A DNA stretch of 50,117 nt from Candidatus Baldrarchaeum yapensis (GTDB taxonomy: Archaea; Asgardarchaeota; Baldrarchaeia; Baldrarchaeales; Baldrarchaeaceae). A program made the translations under genes and the position numbers. Positions 18,844-26,268 of this stretch are shown in pieces (positions within the stretch are counted from its first letter, which is position 1; the number at the start of each line of letters is the position of its first letter). Location: contig JAEOSH010000011.1 in NCBI GenBank assembly GCA_016840465.1, positions 1 to 50,117 of the forward strand. The letters are read 5' to 3'. The notes under the pieces were generated by a model. The model was given only the letters and a program-made list of their open reading frames with translations, searched no databases and was not told the DNA's origin.

Positions 18844-18904
18844 GGCGATGATGAAAATTCCTTTAGCGTACGGTACGGATGAAGACCGACAGGCGGTCTG
18901 AGCC
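18844..18904 (+). ncRNA. Box C/D guide sRNA predicted to target 16S rRNA
   Basis: Perfect C box ATGATGA (18848-18854) and D box CTGA (18898-18901), flanked by a GGC/GCC terminal stem (18844-18846 with 18902-18904). The inner D' (about 18867-18870, degenerate) and C' (about 18876-18882, CGGATGA) are spaced as in archaeal sRNAs. The first guide contains AATTCCTTTA, complementary over 10 nt to the conserved archaeal 16S segment UAAAGGAAUU (E. coli 912-921). The second guide, GACAGGCGGT next to box D, complements conserved ACCGCCCGUC (1398-1407) at nine of ten positions; the D+5 rule points to C1402. L7Ae, fibrillarin and Nop5 would assemble on it. It ends 28 nt before the roadblock start, so cotranscription and processing are possible. 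A competing local hairpin (AGACCG/CGGTCT) overlaps the second guide. Confidence 0.75.
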
Positions 18905-18932
18905 AACTCTACCCACTAAAGGGTGAGATGTT

Positions 18933-19313
18933 TTGTCGACAGAAATAGAGAGGGCGAGACAACTGCTACAAAATTTGGTTTCAACATCACCGAACATCGA
19001 AATTTGCACTCTGATATCAAGTCAAGGACTGCCCATGATCACAATCGGAAGTTCTCAAGTCGATGACCGCGTTATTGCCGTAACGACACTCACTCTTTTC
19101 TCTGTGGCCAGAAAGGCGTTAAATGAGTTGAAGAGGGGCGATATTAAGAAGATGTTGATAGAGGGAGAGAATGAGTATGTTATATTAGCAAGTATTAATA
19201 ATCAGGGCTTCCTTGTGGCAATTACTAGGAGCAAGAACGTAAACTTGGGACTTATACTCATGAGCATGTCCCGGGCGGTTGAGGAGTTGACCAAAATACT
19301 GACTGCCAAATAG
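18933..19313 (+). CDS. Roadblock/LC7-domain protein
   Basis: A 126-aa single-domain roadblock/LC7 protein. Such proteins form homodimers that act as scaffolds or regulators for small Ras-like GTPases. The pattern is complete: N-terminal helix (ERARQLLQNLVS), strand and turn with ICTLISSQGLPMI, a central helix (VTTLTLFSVARKALNEL), strands around MLIEGENEYVILASI and GFLVAITR, and a final helix (ILMSMSRAVEEL). The TTG start follows GGGTGAGATG. A C/D sRNA sits directly upstream and purB starts 57 nt downstream behind its own TATA box. A Rab-like GTPase 19 kb away (37584-38144) is a possible partner by domain logic only. Confidence 0.9.
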   Translation: MSTEIERARQLLQNLVSTSPNIEICTLISSQGLPMITIGSSQVDDRVIAVTTLTLFSVARKALNELKRGDIKKMLIEGENEYVILASINNQGFLVAITRSKNVNLGLILMSMSRAVEELTKILTAK

Positions 19314-19321
19314 CGTTACCT

Positions 19322-19333
19322 TTACATATATTA
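19322..19333 (+). promoter_or_regulatory. TATA box for purB
   Basis: TTACATATATTAG just after the roadblock stop codon, predicting a start near 19353 and a leader of about 18 nt with a strong GGAGGTG ribosome site before the GTG start. Confidence 0.5.
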
Positions 19334-19370
19334 GTAACAATGTTGCTCGGCGGAAAAAGGAGGTGCGCCT

Positions 19371-20741
19371 GTGTCTCAGGGCTTTTTGATACACCCTATA
19401 GATTACAGATATGGAACCCCAGAAATGAAAAAAATATTCGATAGAAGAAGTTGGCTTCAGAAGATGTTGGAAGTAGAGGCGGCGTTAGCACGCGCACATG
19501 CTGAAGTTGGAAATATTCCGAAAGAGGCGGCGGATGAAATTTCTAAGAAGGCATCCCTCGAGTTTGTAAAGTTAGAGAGGGTTAATGATATAGAGGCCGT
19601 TATTAAACATGAAACTATGGCAGTTGTCAAGGCATTTGCAGAGGCTTGTGGGGAGTACGGAAAGTATATTCACTTAGGCGCAACAAGTTCCGACATTTTA
19701 GACACCGTCTTGGCATTACAGCTTAAAGAGGCCATAGATCTGGTGGAAAAAAGGCTCATAGAATTATGCAAGATTCTTGTGAGTCTTGCTGAGGAACACA
19801 AGGATACTATTTGTGTCGGAAGAACACACGGACAACACGCACTACCTTACACTTTGGGGCACAAATTTGCGGTATGGGCCTATGAGGTCAAACTACATAT
19901 AGAGAGGCTTAGAGAATGCAGGAAGCGTGTATGCGTTGGTAAAATGAGCGGTGCAGTTGGCACATATGCCGGATTTGGCAAGCATGCGAAACTTATCGAA
20001 AAACTCACTATGGAGTATCTGGGAATAAAACCCGCGGAGATTTCGACGCAGATAGTGCCTCGTGATAGACTTGCGGAGCTTCTATGCCTCCTTGCGCTGA
20101 TTTCCAGTTCTCTTGACAAATTTGCAAGAGAGATTAGGAACTTGCAGAGGACGGAGATAAGGGAATTGGAGGAGCCTTTTGCAGAGGAAACACAAGTCGG
20201 TTCGAGTACCATGAGTCACAAGAGGAATCCCATAAATTGTGAGAGGGTTTGTGCGCTCGCGAAGGTCTTAAGAGGCATTGCCGTTGCGGCGCTTGAAAAT
20301 GTGGTCTTGGAACATGAACGGGATCTCACAAACAGTGCGTGCGAGAGAGCAATAATTCCGGAAGCGTTTGTTCTACTAGACGAGCAACTAGTTACAATGA
20401 TTAAAGTTTTTCGGGGGCTCAGAATTTATCCAGAAAATATGGAGAGAAATCTGCATCTGACGAAGGGGCTCATACTTTCCGAGAATGTGATGCTTAGACT
20501 AGCAGAGAAAGGAATAGGACGCCAAGAGGCTCACGAAATTGTTAGAAGATGCGCGATGAAAGTTTATTCCACCGGAAAAACGTTTGCCGAGGTGCTTAAG
20601 AAAGACCCTGTTGTGAGAAAACACCTATCAGAGGATGAAATAGACGAGCTACTCAATCCCTACAATTACATAGGCATCGCATCGGAGAAGGTGGTAGAGG
20701 TCACGAATGAAATTAAAGAATTCCTGAGAAATCTCGAATAA
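19371..20741 (+). CDS. purB: Adenylosuccinate lyase
   Basis: Purine synthesis: removes fumarate from SAICAR and from adenylosuccinate. The 456-aa protein matches the fumarase/aspartase superfamily: GATSSD (103-108), GRTHGQHA with catalytic-base-region His153 (150-157), and the signature GSSTMSHKRNPIN (277-289), with the mobile catalytic Ser279 loop and Lys284/Asn286. The N-terminal MSQGFLIHPIDYRYGTPEM region is typical of archaeal PurB. The GTG start is preceded by GGAGGTGCG. The gene ends 2 nt from the convergent Hel308 gene. No other purine genes are nearby. Confidence 0.97.
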   Translation: MSQGFLIHPIDYRYGTPEMKKIFDRRSWLQKMLEVEAALARAHAEVGNIPKEAADEISKKASLEFVKLERVNDIEAVIKHETMAVVKAFAEACGEYGKYIHLGATSSDILDTVLALQLKEAIDLVEKRLIELCKILVSLAEEHKDTICVGRTHGQHALPYTLGHKFAVWAYEVKLHIERLRECRKRVCVGKMSGAVGTYAGFGKHAKLIEKLTMEYLGIKPAEISTQIVPRDRLAELLCLLALISSSLDKFAREIRNLQRTEIRELEEPFAEETQVGSSTMSHKRNPINCERVCALAKVLRGIAVAALENVVLEHERDLTNSACERAIIPEAFVLLDEQLVTMIKVFRGLRIYPENMERNLHLTKGLILSENVMLRLAEKGIGRQEAHEIVRRCAMKVYSTGKTFAEVLKKDPVVRKHLSEDEIDELLNPYNYIGIASEKVVEVTNEIKEFLRNLE

Positions 20742-20743
20742 CG

Positions 20744-22972
20744 TTACGTGCTAAAATCGAATATCGTAGTTTGCTTGATGATTTTTCTTCTTTCCTTTGG
20801 AACCTCCTCGGTTATCTGCTCACCACCTATTTGTTCTCTTATCTTCTTTATCGTTTCAGGGCCTATTCCAGGAACCATCAGAAGATCACTATTTCTTGCC
20901 CTTCTCAGGTCTTCTATACTCTTATATCCATAATTATACAATGCCCTCGCCTTGATACGCCCTATTCCCTTAAGCGATACGAGTTCAAGAAGTTCCTCTT
21001 TAACTCCATGTTTCACCCGTAACTCTAACCTTTCTAATTCTTTAACGCGATCTTTAAGTTCGAAGAGCCTTGCTATCTCCTTTGCGGCATATACGAGCCA
21101 ACCAGCCGTTTCAGCGTATCTTAAGAGATCGCCGGAGCCTAAATTATATTTATCAAGTATTTCGTCCTCGCTTTTCTCATTTATCCAGTCATATATCATC
21201 AGAGCGGTTTTCAGCGATGCCAGATACTCTTCAAACTCCCACGGGTTAAAATCTGGATCTGGGCTTTTTATGAGGAGTTCGTCTTCCTTTTCGTATAGGA
21301 CTTCCATCAGAACCTCATAGTCCCGCTTACTTATGTGTAGTTTAGGCATATCTGGTGTGTAACTTATTAGATGTAGGTATGCAAGTTCATCTACATGCCC
21401 GCCGTCAATGGGCAGATGCTTTCTTATTATAATAGCGCTCATGGGGTCGATATAAAGTTCGGATACCCGCTTTCCAAATAGCGTTGGCAGAAAGAATCTC
21501 TCCCTCTGCTCTATGAGCCCCTCCCCTGTTAAAAACATAAGAGTATCTCTAATATCGTTTAGAATAGTATCTGCTTTAAATCTGTACCCCCAGAAGGTTT
21601 TTCCTAAGAATTTTATTATCAGCCCCTCGGTGTTTGCATAACCGGTTGCTATCATCGCGAGGAGATGAAACCTGAGGGCTGATGGTGTTGCCAGCTTCGA
21701 AGTTATCTCCTCCGGCTCTCCGAACACGTACCTCTCAAACAGGTATCTCCTTTCCTCCTCGCTCTTAGCTATGAGAATCGCCTCTCCCAAGTCGTCATAC
21801 TTGGGTCTTCCGGCCCTTCCCGCCTGCTGCTTATATTCGAGTACCGGCAATTCTTCGTAGCCGTATTCCGGGCTGTATCTGTGGTGATCTCTTATAATTA
21901 CCCTCCTAGCGGGAAGATTCACTCCCGCTGCAAGTGTGGGTGTTGCACAAACGACCTTTATTAGGTTTTCGCGAAAACTTCTCTCAATAATCTTCCTATG
22001 CTCATACCTCAGCCCGGCGTGATGGTATGCTACGCCGTGCTCTATCAACTCGGATAATCTTTTGCTTTGCTTTGTGGTCTCGCCATGTTTTAATATTTCA
22101 TTCGCCAATCTTTTCAACTGCTCTTTCTCACGATTATTGAGGTATTTGTTAAGGTATCTTGCAATTCTTGCCGATAATGCTACTGTGGATTTTCTGGTAG
22201 ACAGAAATACGAGGGCTTGTCCTCCGTTGTTGAGCGTATCGAGCACTATATTAACTGCGGGATCACTGTCGACTATTGGTATCGTCACATACGTTCCATC
22301 GTTGAATTCTATCTCTCCTCTGAAGTACACGCCCTCTCTTAGGTATACTGGTCGCCAGTTGCTCAGTATTAGTTCTGCGTTCAGCCATTCGGCAATTTCT
22401 TGAGCGTTCTTGATTGTAGCACTTAGTGCAAGAACTTGAGCATCAGGTCTCATCTGCATTAATCTTGCAAGAACAACCTCCAACGTGGGGCCACGTTTTT
22501 GATCCGTAATCAAGTGTATTTCATCCGCAACTATGACCTTAACGTCCTTTAGCCACTTTGCATGATGGCGAATCAGCGAATCCGCTTTCTCGTTTGTAGT
22601 AACAATGATATTATAATTCTCAAGCCAAGGGTCGGATGAATCATAGTCTCCAGTCGATAATGCGACTCTTAAGTCTATTTTCTCGTATTTAGAAAATTCT
22701 TCGTACTTCTCATTTGCAAGAGCCCTCAATGGAACCATATAGAGGGCCTTGCCGCCCTCCTCAAATATTTTCTTCAGAATTGCGAGTTCTGCCACAAGTG
22801 TTTTTCCTGAGGCTGTTGGAGCAGAAATAACAACATTTCTTCCCTTGAGGACTCCTTTCTTGACAGCTTCCTCCTGTGGCGGAAAGAGTTCAGTGATTCC
22901 TTCGGATATGAGCAGATTCTTTGCTCGCTCCGGTATGTCAAGTTGCTCTATTTTAATGTCAAAACCCTCCAC
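20744..22972 (-). CDS. hel308: Hel308 superfamily 2 DNA helicase
   Basis: 3'-5' DNA helicase acting at stalled forks, related to eukaryotic HelQ/PolQ helicase. Visible motifs: Q-motif LFPPQEEAV, motif I SAPTASGKT (about residues 50-58), motif Ia MVPLRALANE, motif II ADEIH, motif III ALSATIKN, motif IV VFLSTRKS, motif V CATPTLAAGVNLPARRVI and motif VI QQAGRAGRP. A winged helix, ratchet domain and C-terminal helix-hairpin-helix (VPGIGPETIKKIREQ) complete the family layout. It ends in TTIFDFST, which resembles a PCNA-binding PIP box (QxxIFDF type: KQTTIFDF). I chose GTG 22972, directly after the MCM stop; TTG 23011 would run through MCM coding sequence. Third gene of the GINS-MCM-Hel308 operon. 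Confidence 0.95.
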   Translation of the reverse strand: MEGFDIKIEQLDIPERAKNLLISEGITELFPPQEEAVKKGVLKGRNVVISAPTASGKTLVAELAILKKIFEEGGKALYMVPLRALANEKYEEFSKYEKIDLRVALSTGDYDSSDPWLENYNIIVTTNEKADSLIRHHAKWLKDVKVIVADEIHLITDQKRGPTLEVVLARLMQMRPDAQVLALSATIKNAQEIAEWLNAELILSNWRPVYLREGVYFRGEIEFNDGTYVTIPIVDSDPAVNIVLDTLNNGGQALVFLSTRKSTVALSARIARYLNKYLNNREKEQLKRLANEILKHGETTKQSKRLSELIEHGVAYHHAGLRYEHRKIIERSFRENLIKVVCATPTLAAGVNLPARRVIIRDHHRYSPEYGYEELPVLEYKQQAGRAGRPKYDDLGEAILIAKSEEERRYLFERYVFGEPEEITSKLATPSALRFHLLAMIATGYANTEGLIIKFLGKTFWGYRFKADTILNDIRDTLMFLTGEGLIEQRERFFLPTLFGKRVSELYIDPMSAIIIRKHLPIDGGHVDELAYLHLISYTPDMPKLHISKRDYEVLMEVLYEKEDELLIKSPDPDFNPWEFEEYLASLKTALMIYDWINEKSEDEILDKYNLGSGDLLRYAETAGWLVYAAKEIARLFELKDRVKELERLELRVKHGVKEELLELVSLKGIGRIKARALYNYGYKSIEDLRRARNSDLLMVPGIGPETIKKIREQIGGEQITEEVPKERRKIIKQTTIFDFST

Positions 22973-22973
22973 A

Positions 22974-25022
22974 TTAGGAGACCTTCTTGACGTATCCCTG
23001 TTTTGGCTCAAATATCAATCCGTCCCTACGCAATTTATCAATTGCTTCCTTCACAAATTCCTCGCTTATTCCCTCGCTTTTCGCCCGTTCGATGACTCTT
23101 TCTATCGGAACCGCTCTTCCGAGTTCCATTTCAAGTTCCTCTATTATATCGAGAACTCTGGAGAGTCTGTCACGTTGCGAGCGGCTGTGTCCTGTCATAA
23201 TCAGGTCTATGTCAATCTGTCCGGTTTCTTGGTCGTATCCCACCTGCTTCAGCGATGCCATCATTAACCTTATTGCCTCTTCCGCATCCTCAACTGTTAC
23301 TTTATCACGCAATGCCATCTTTGCATGGGCCTCTGCAAGCCTTATCAGCGACTCTAGTTGCCTAGGTGTGATCGCAACCGGCGAGTTTACCCCTTCACTC
23401 ATCTTCCTTAGTTCTAGATAGAATTGCTCTATCCTCTCTGCTGCTTCCTTTGTCAGCACTGGTTTTATGTGCTTCCTTGCGTACAGTATATATTTCTTTA
23501 ACAGGTCCGGAGGTATTGGCGGTTTTTCTCCTTCCTCCATGTGGAGAGCGAGGATATGCTCAACCATTTGTTTGTCCCGTTCGATGGATGGTCTGTCTGT
23601 GAGAATGAATATCAAATCGAATCGTGATAGAAGTGTAACCGGGAGGTCTATGTTGTCCGCTACGGATCTATAAGGATCATAACGTCCGAGTTTCGGGTTA
23701 GCGGCTGCCAAGATCGCGCATCTGGCGTTTAATGTCGCCACAATTCCTGCCTTTGCAATGCTTATAGTTTGTTGCTCCATTGCTTCGTGTAGTGCTACTC
23801 TATCCTTCTTCTCCATTTTGTCAAACTCGTCTATGCATACGACACCCATGTCCGCTAGAACTAAGGCACCCGCTTCTAGTGCGAGACCTCCTGTCTCACT
23901 ATCCTTTATGACTGCAGCCGTCAAACCCGCGGCGGTCGTTCCCTTGCCCGATGTGTATATTCCTCGTGGCGCGATCGTTGCAACGTATTTGAGCAGTTGA
24001 CTTTTTGCGGTTCCGGGATCACCTATCAACAAAATGTTGCTGTCTCCTCTGATCCTAGTTCCGTCGGGTAAAGTTTTTGGCACTCCTCCAAAAAGCATGA
24101 GGGCTATTGCCTTCTTGACATCCTCATATCCGTATATTGACGGGGCTATTGATCTAACGATTTTCTTATGTATCCACGGATCCTTTGCGAGTTCAAGTAT
24201 CTTCTTCTCGTCTTCTGGCGTTATTTCCATCTCTTCTAGTTCCTTCTCCTGTATCTCTATGTTGTTAACATCAAGATACATCTTAAAGGTCGATGTTCTC
24301 CTCCTCTGCGAAGTTTCGGGCGCTATTCTTAAGATGCCTATTAGTGTCACTCTGTCACCTGGTCTCGCCTTATCGACAAGGTCATCGAGAAGGTACGCGT
24401 CGAGAAATCGTGGAAGTTGCCCTGGCGGGAGATCCTCGGGGCGCTCCTGTATTCTTATTTTCTGCCAGTCTATGAATTTCGATTCCTCAACTATCAAGCG
24501 GAAGGAACCTTTAGATTTGCAGGAAGGGCACTTATCAGGCGTCACCATTTTTCCGATTTCGTTCTGCTCCACTATTACTCGCTCACCGCACTTACATTCG
24601 AAACACCCCCTGACGAGGAGAGGGCGTATTTCACTGGCTCTCGTCAGAATACCATCTATTGCAACGAGTTTCCCGGCATGCTCAGATCTGATCCCTCTGA
24701 GCAGTATCTTTTCGGGAATGTGTGAAAACCTCGCATAGAAGTTCTCGTATTGTTGAGCGTAATCCGGGTCTTCTATCATCAGCACGTTTTTCACGGCTTT
24801 GGAGGCCGCACTTATTCCCTCGTCTGGATTTAATAGGAGCCAATCCGATAACTTAGGGTCGAATGTACAGAGGTCTTCGAAGTTTATGATCACTGACTTT
24901 CCACCAGTTAGCGATAGCCTACGGATTGCCTCTCTATACTTGTACACTCCCTCCTCGCTAACATAATTTTTCAGAAAGTCCTCGAATCTCCCTATCGGAT
25001 CGAAGACTTCGTCTACTTCCAT
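22974..25022 (-). CDS. mcm: MCM replicative helicase
   Basis: Hexameric 3'-5' DNA helicase of the archaeal replisome. In the 682-aa protein the N-terminal domain holds a zinc site (Cys140, Cys143, Cys165, Cys168). The AAA+ core has Walker A GDPGTAKS (334-341), Walker B CIDEFDKM (396-403), sensor 1 AAANPK and arginine-finger SRFD. After the lid, a C-terminal winged helix (AVPIERVIERAKSEG) follows. No intein. It starts 1 nt after the GINS stop and its stop almost touches the Hel308 start, so the three are one transcription unit. GINS and MCM are two of the three parts of the CMG helicase. Confidence 0.98.
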   Translation of the reverse strand: MEVDEVFDPIGRFEDFLKNYVSEEGVYKYREAIRRLSLTGGKSVIINFEDLCTFDPKLSDWLLLNPDEGISAASKAVKNVLMIEDPDYAQQYENFYARFSHIPEKILLRGIRSEHAGKLVAIDGILTRASEIRPLLVRGCFECKCGERVIVEQNEIGKMVTPDKCPSCKSKGSFRLIVEESKFIDWQKIRIQERPEDLPPGQLPRFLDAYLLDDLVDKARPGDRVTLIGILRIAPETSQRRRTSTFKMYLDVNNIEIQEKELEEMEITPEDEKKILELAKDPWIHKKIVRSIAPSIYGYEDVKKAIALMLFGGVPKTLPDGTRIRGDSNILLIGDPGTAKSQLLKYVATIAPRGIYTSGKGTTAAGLTAAVIKDSETGGLALEAGALVLADMGVVCIDEFDKMEKKDRVALHEAMEQQTISIAKAGIVATLNARCAILAAANPKLGRYDPYRSVADNIDLPVTLLSRFDLIFILTDRPSIERDKQMVEHILALHMEEGEKPPIPPDLLKKYILYARKHIKPVLTKEAAERIEQFYLELRKMSEGVNSPVAITPRQLESLIRLAEAHAKMALRDKVTVEDAEEAIRLMMASLKQVGYDQETGQIDIDLIMTGHSRSQRDRLSRVLDIIEELEMELGRAVPIERVIERAKSEGISEEFVKEAIDKLRRDGLIFEPKQGYVKKVS

Positions 25023-25023
25023 G

Positions 25024-25584
25024 CTACTTCCGCCCCTCCCCTGTTATTTCTTCAATCCACGTCCTTATGATACCTGATAATTTCTCGTACAGTACTTTTT
25101 CCTCCTGAGAAAGAGCGTTCAACTCGGACGGTCTTGGGTTCTGTAATGCAAGTTTTATTATCTTGTTAAGTCGCGCGATCATTATATCTCTCAAGAAGGT
25201 TGCAAGTCTTTCAGATTCACCAGCTGCATGTGGACTTTCTCTTTCACTGGCTTTCATGCTTTCCATTTGCTCGCGCACCGTCAGGTAGAACATCTCTGGA
25301 AGTGGGTTTATTCCCGGCTTCCCTATCTCGGCCCTGAGAATCTTATATAGGTCCACAGATGTAAATTTATCGAGACCCTCTTCTATCCTTGCAATACCCT
25401 CTTGAGAGAGTATCTTTGCAAGCCATAGGTACATTTCGACGGTGTCACCTTTTTTGAATGGACCGATTTTATCCTCTCCGAGGTCGATTTCGGGGAAATC
25501 CCTTAGAAACATAACCTTGACCTTCTTGTGCAAGAACTCGAAGGCCAACCTTCTGAGAGCGGCACGCTCATCGGCTAATATCAT
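25024..25584 (-). CDS. GINS complex subunit, Gins23 type
   Basis: Subunit of the archaeal GINS complex that bridges MCM and Cdc45/RecJ at the fork. The 186-aa protein opens with the small beta-rich B domain (KVMFLRDFPEIDLGEDKIGP, GDTVEMYLWLAKIL) followed by the helical A domain (ERLATFLRDIMIARLNKII). The B-before-A order is that of Psf2/Psf3, hence Gins23 rather than Gins15 (Gins51). ATG 25584 follows GGGATGATCG. A TATA-like TATCATATACAATT region at 25631-25645 (minus strand) would give a leader of about 28 nt. First gene of the operon with mcm and hel308. Confidence 0.88.
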   Translation of the reverse strand: MILADERAALRRLAFEFLHKKVKVMFLRDFPEIDLGEDKIGPFKKGDTVEMYLWLAKILSQEGIARIEEGLDKFTSVDLYKILRAEIGKPGINPLPEMFYLTVREQMESMKASERESPHAAGESERLATFLRDIMIARLNKIIKLALQNPRPSELNALSQEEKVLYEKLSGIIRTWIEEITGEGRK

Positions 25585-25630
25585 CGATCATCCCTTCAAA
25601 CTTAGGCGTTCATGGTATTTGAGGGTTGCC

Positions 25631-25682
25631 TATCATATACAATTTAGTACCAAGACTTTGAAGTCGTGACCAGTATTTTAAG
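25631..25682. promoter_or_regulatory. Divergent promoters for the GINS operon and carbonic anhydrase
   Basis: Two TATA-like elements. On the minus strand AATTGTATATGATA (25631-25645) fits a start near 25612 for GINS. On the plus strand AGTATTTTAAG (25672-25682) fits a start near 25703 for the gamma-carbonic-anhydrase-like gene. Confidence 0.45.
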
Positions 25683-25740
25683 TGGCGTGTGTATCTGGTA
25701 TAATTGTCGATTTGAGCAGATTGATGGAGGGATCACAAGT

Positions 25741-26268
25741 ATGCCACTAATCCCCTTTAATGGTAGAAGGCCAAGAGTCGATGCGACCGCATACGTTTCG
25801 GATCGAGCAGTGCTTATAGGAGACGTAATGGTTGGCAAGTACTCGAACATTTGGGAGTACGCCGTGTTAAGAGCAGATTTTGATAGAATAGAGATAGGAC
25901 GTTACGTAAGTGTTCAGGATAATGTAACATTGCACGCAGCTACGGGGCATCCGACCGTTGTGGGAGATTACGTGGTTATAGGGCATAATGCTGTCGTCCA
26001 CGCATGTAAGGTTGGTAATTACGTATTAATCGGAATGGGAGCACGAGTGTGCACAGGAGCCATTATCGAGGATAACGTAATAATTGGCGCAGGGGCCGTT
26101 GTTCCAGAGGGCATGCGAGTGCCTTCAAACTCGCTGGTGGTAGGGATCCCAGCGAGAGTGGTCAGAGAACTGAAGGAAAGTGATATCAGGAGAATAGAAA
26201 TCGGAGCCAAGATGTACGCAGAGCTTGGTCAAAAATATAAAAGATTGCTCACACGGGAATCATTCTAG
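25741..26268 (+). CDS. Gamma-class carbonic anhydrase-like hexapeptide-repeat protein
   Basis: Left-handed beta-helix protein of the gamma-carbonic anhydrase/YrdA family, expected to be a trimer with metal sites between subunits. The 175-aa product has hexapeptide repeats throughout (IGDVMVG, IGRYVSV, VGNYVLIG) and the three zinc-ligand histidines at family positions: His65 in TLHAATGH, His82 and His87 in IGHNAVVHAC. The C-terminal helix (DIRRIEIGAKMYAELGQKY) is typical. I chose ATG 25741, preceded by GGAGGGATC, instead of the 25-residue extension. Whether it hydrates CO2 cannot be read off; many family members are uncharacterised. Its end overlaps nrdJ by 9 bp, tail to tail. Confidence 0.9.
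   Translation: MPLIPFNGRRPRVDATAYVSDRAVLIGDVMVGKYSNIWEYAVLRADFDRIEIGRYVSVQDNVTLHAATGHPTVVGDYVVIGHNAVVHACKVGNYVLIGMGARVCTGAIIEDNVIIGAGAVVPEGMRVPSNSLVVGIPARVVRELKESDIRRIEIGAKMYAELGQKYKRLLTRESF

Noticed and set aside
18883-18899. AGACCG/CGGTCT hairpin as an intrinsic terminator
   Set aside because: No T-run after it and it lies inside the C/D sRNA with better supporting features.
22987-24738. Long open frames opposite mcm
   Set aside because: Antisense shadows of a strongly conserved gene; the proteins are Ser/Arg/Ile-rich and unlike any family.
25666-25740. N-terminal extension of the gamma-carbonic anhydrase
   Set aside because: Overlaps the TATA box; a strong ribosome site precedes ATG 25741.
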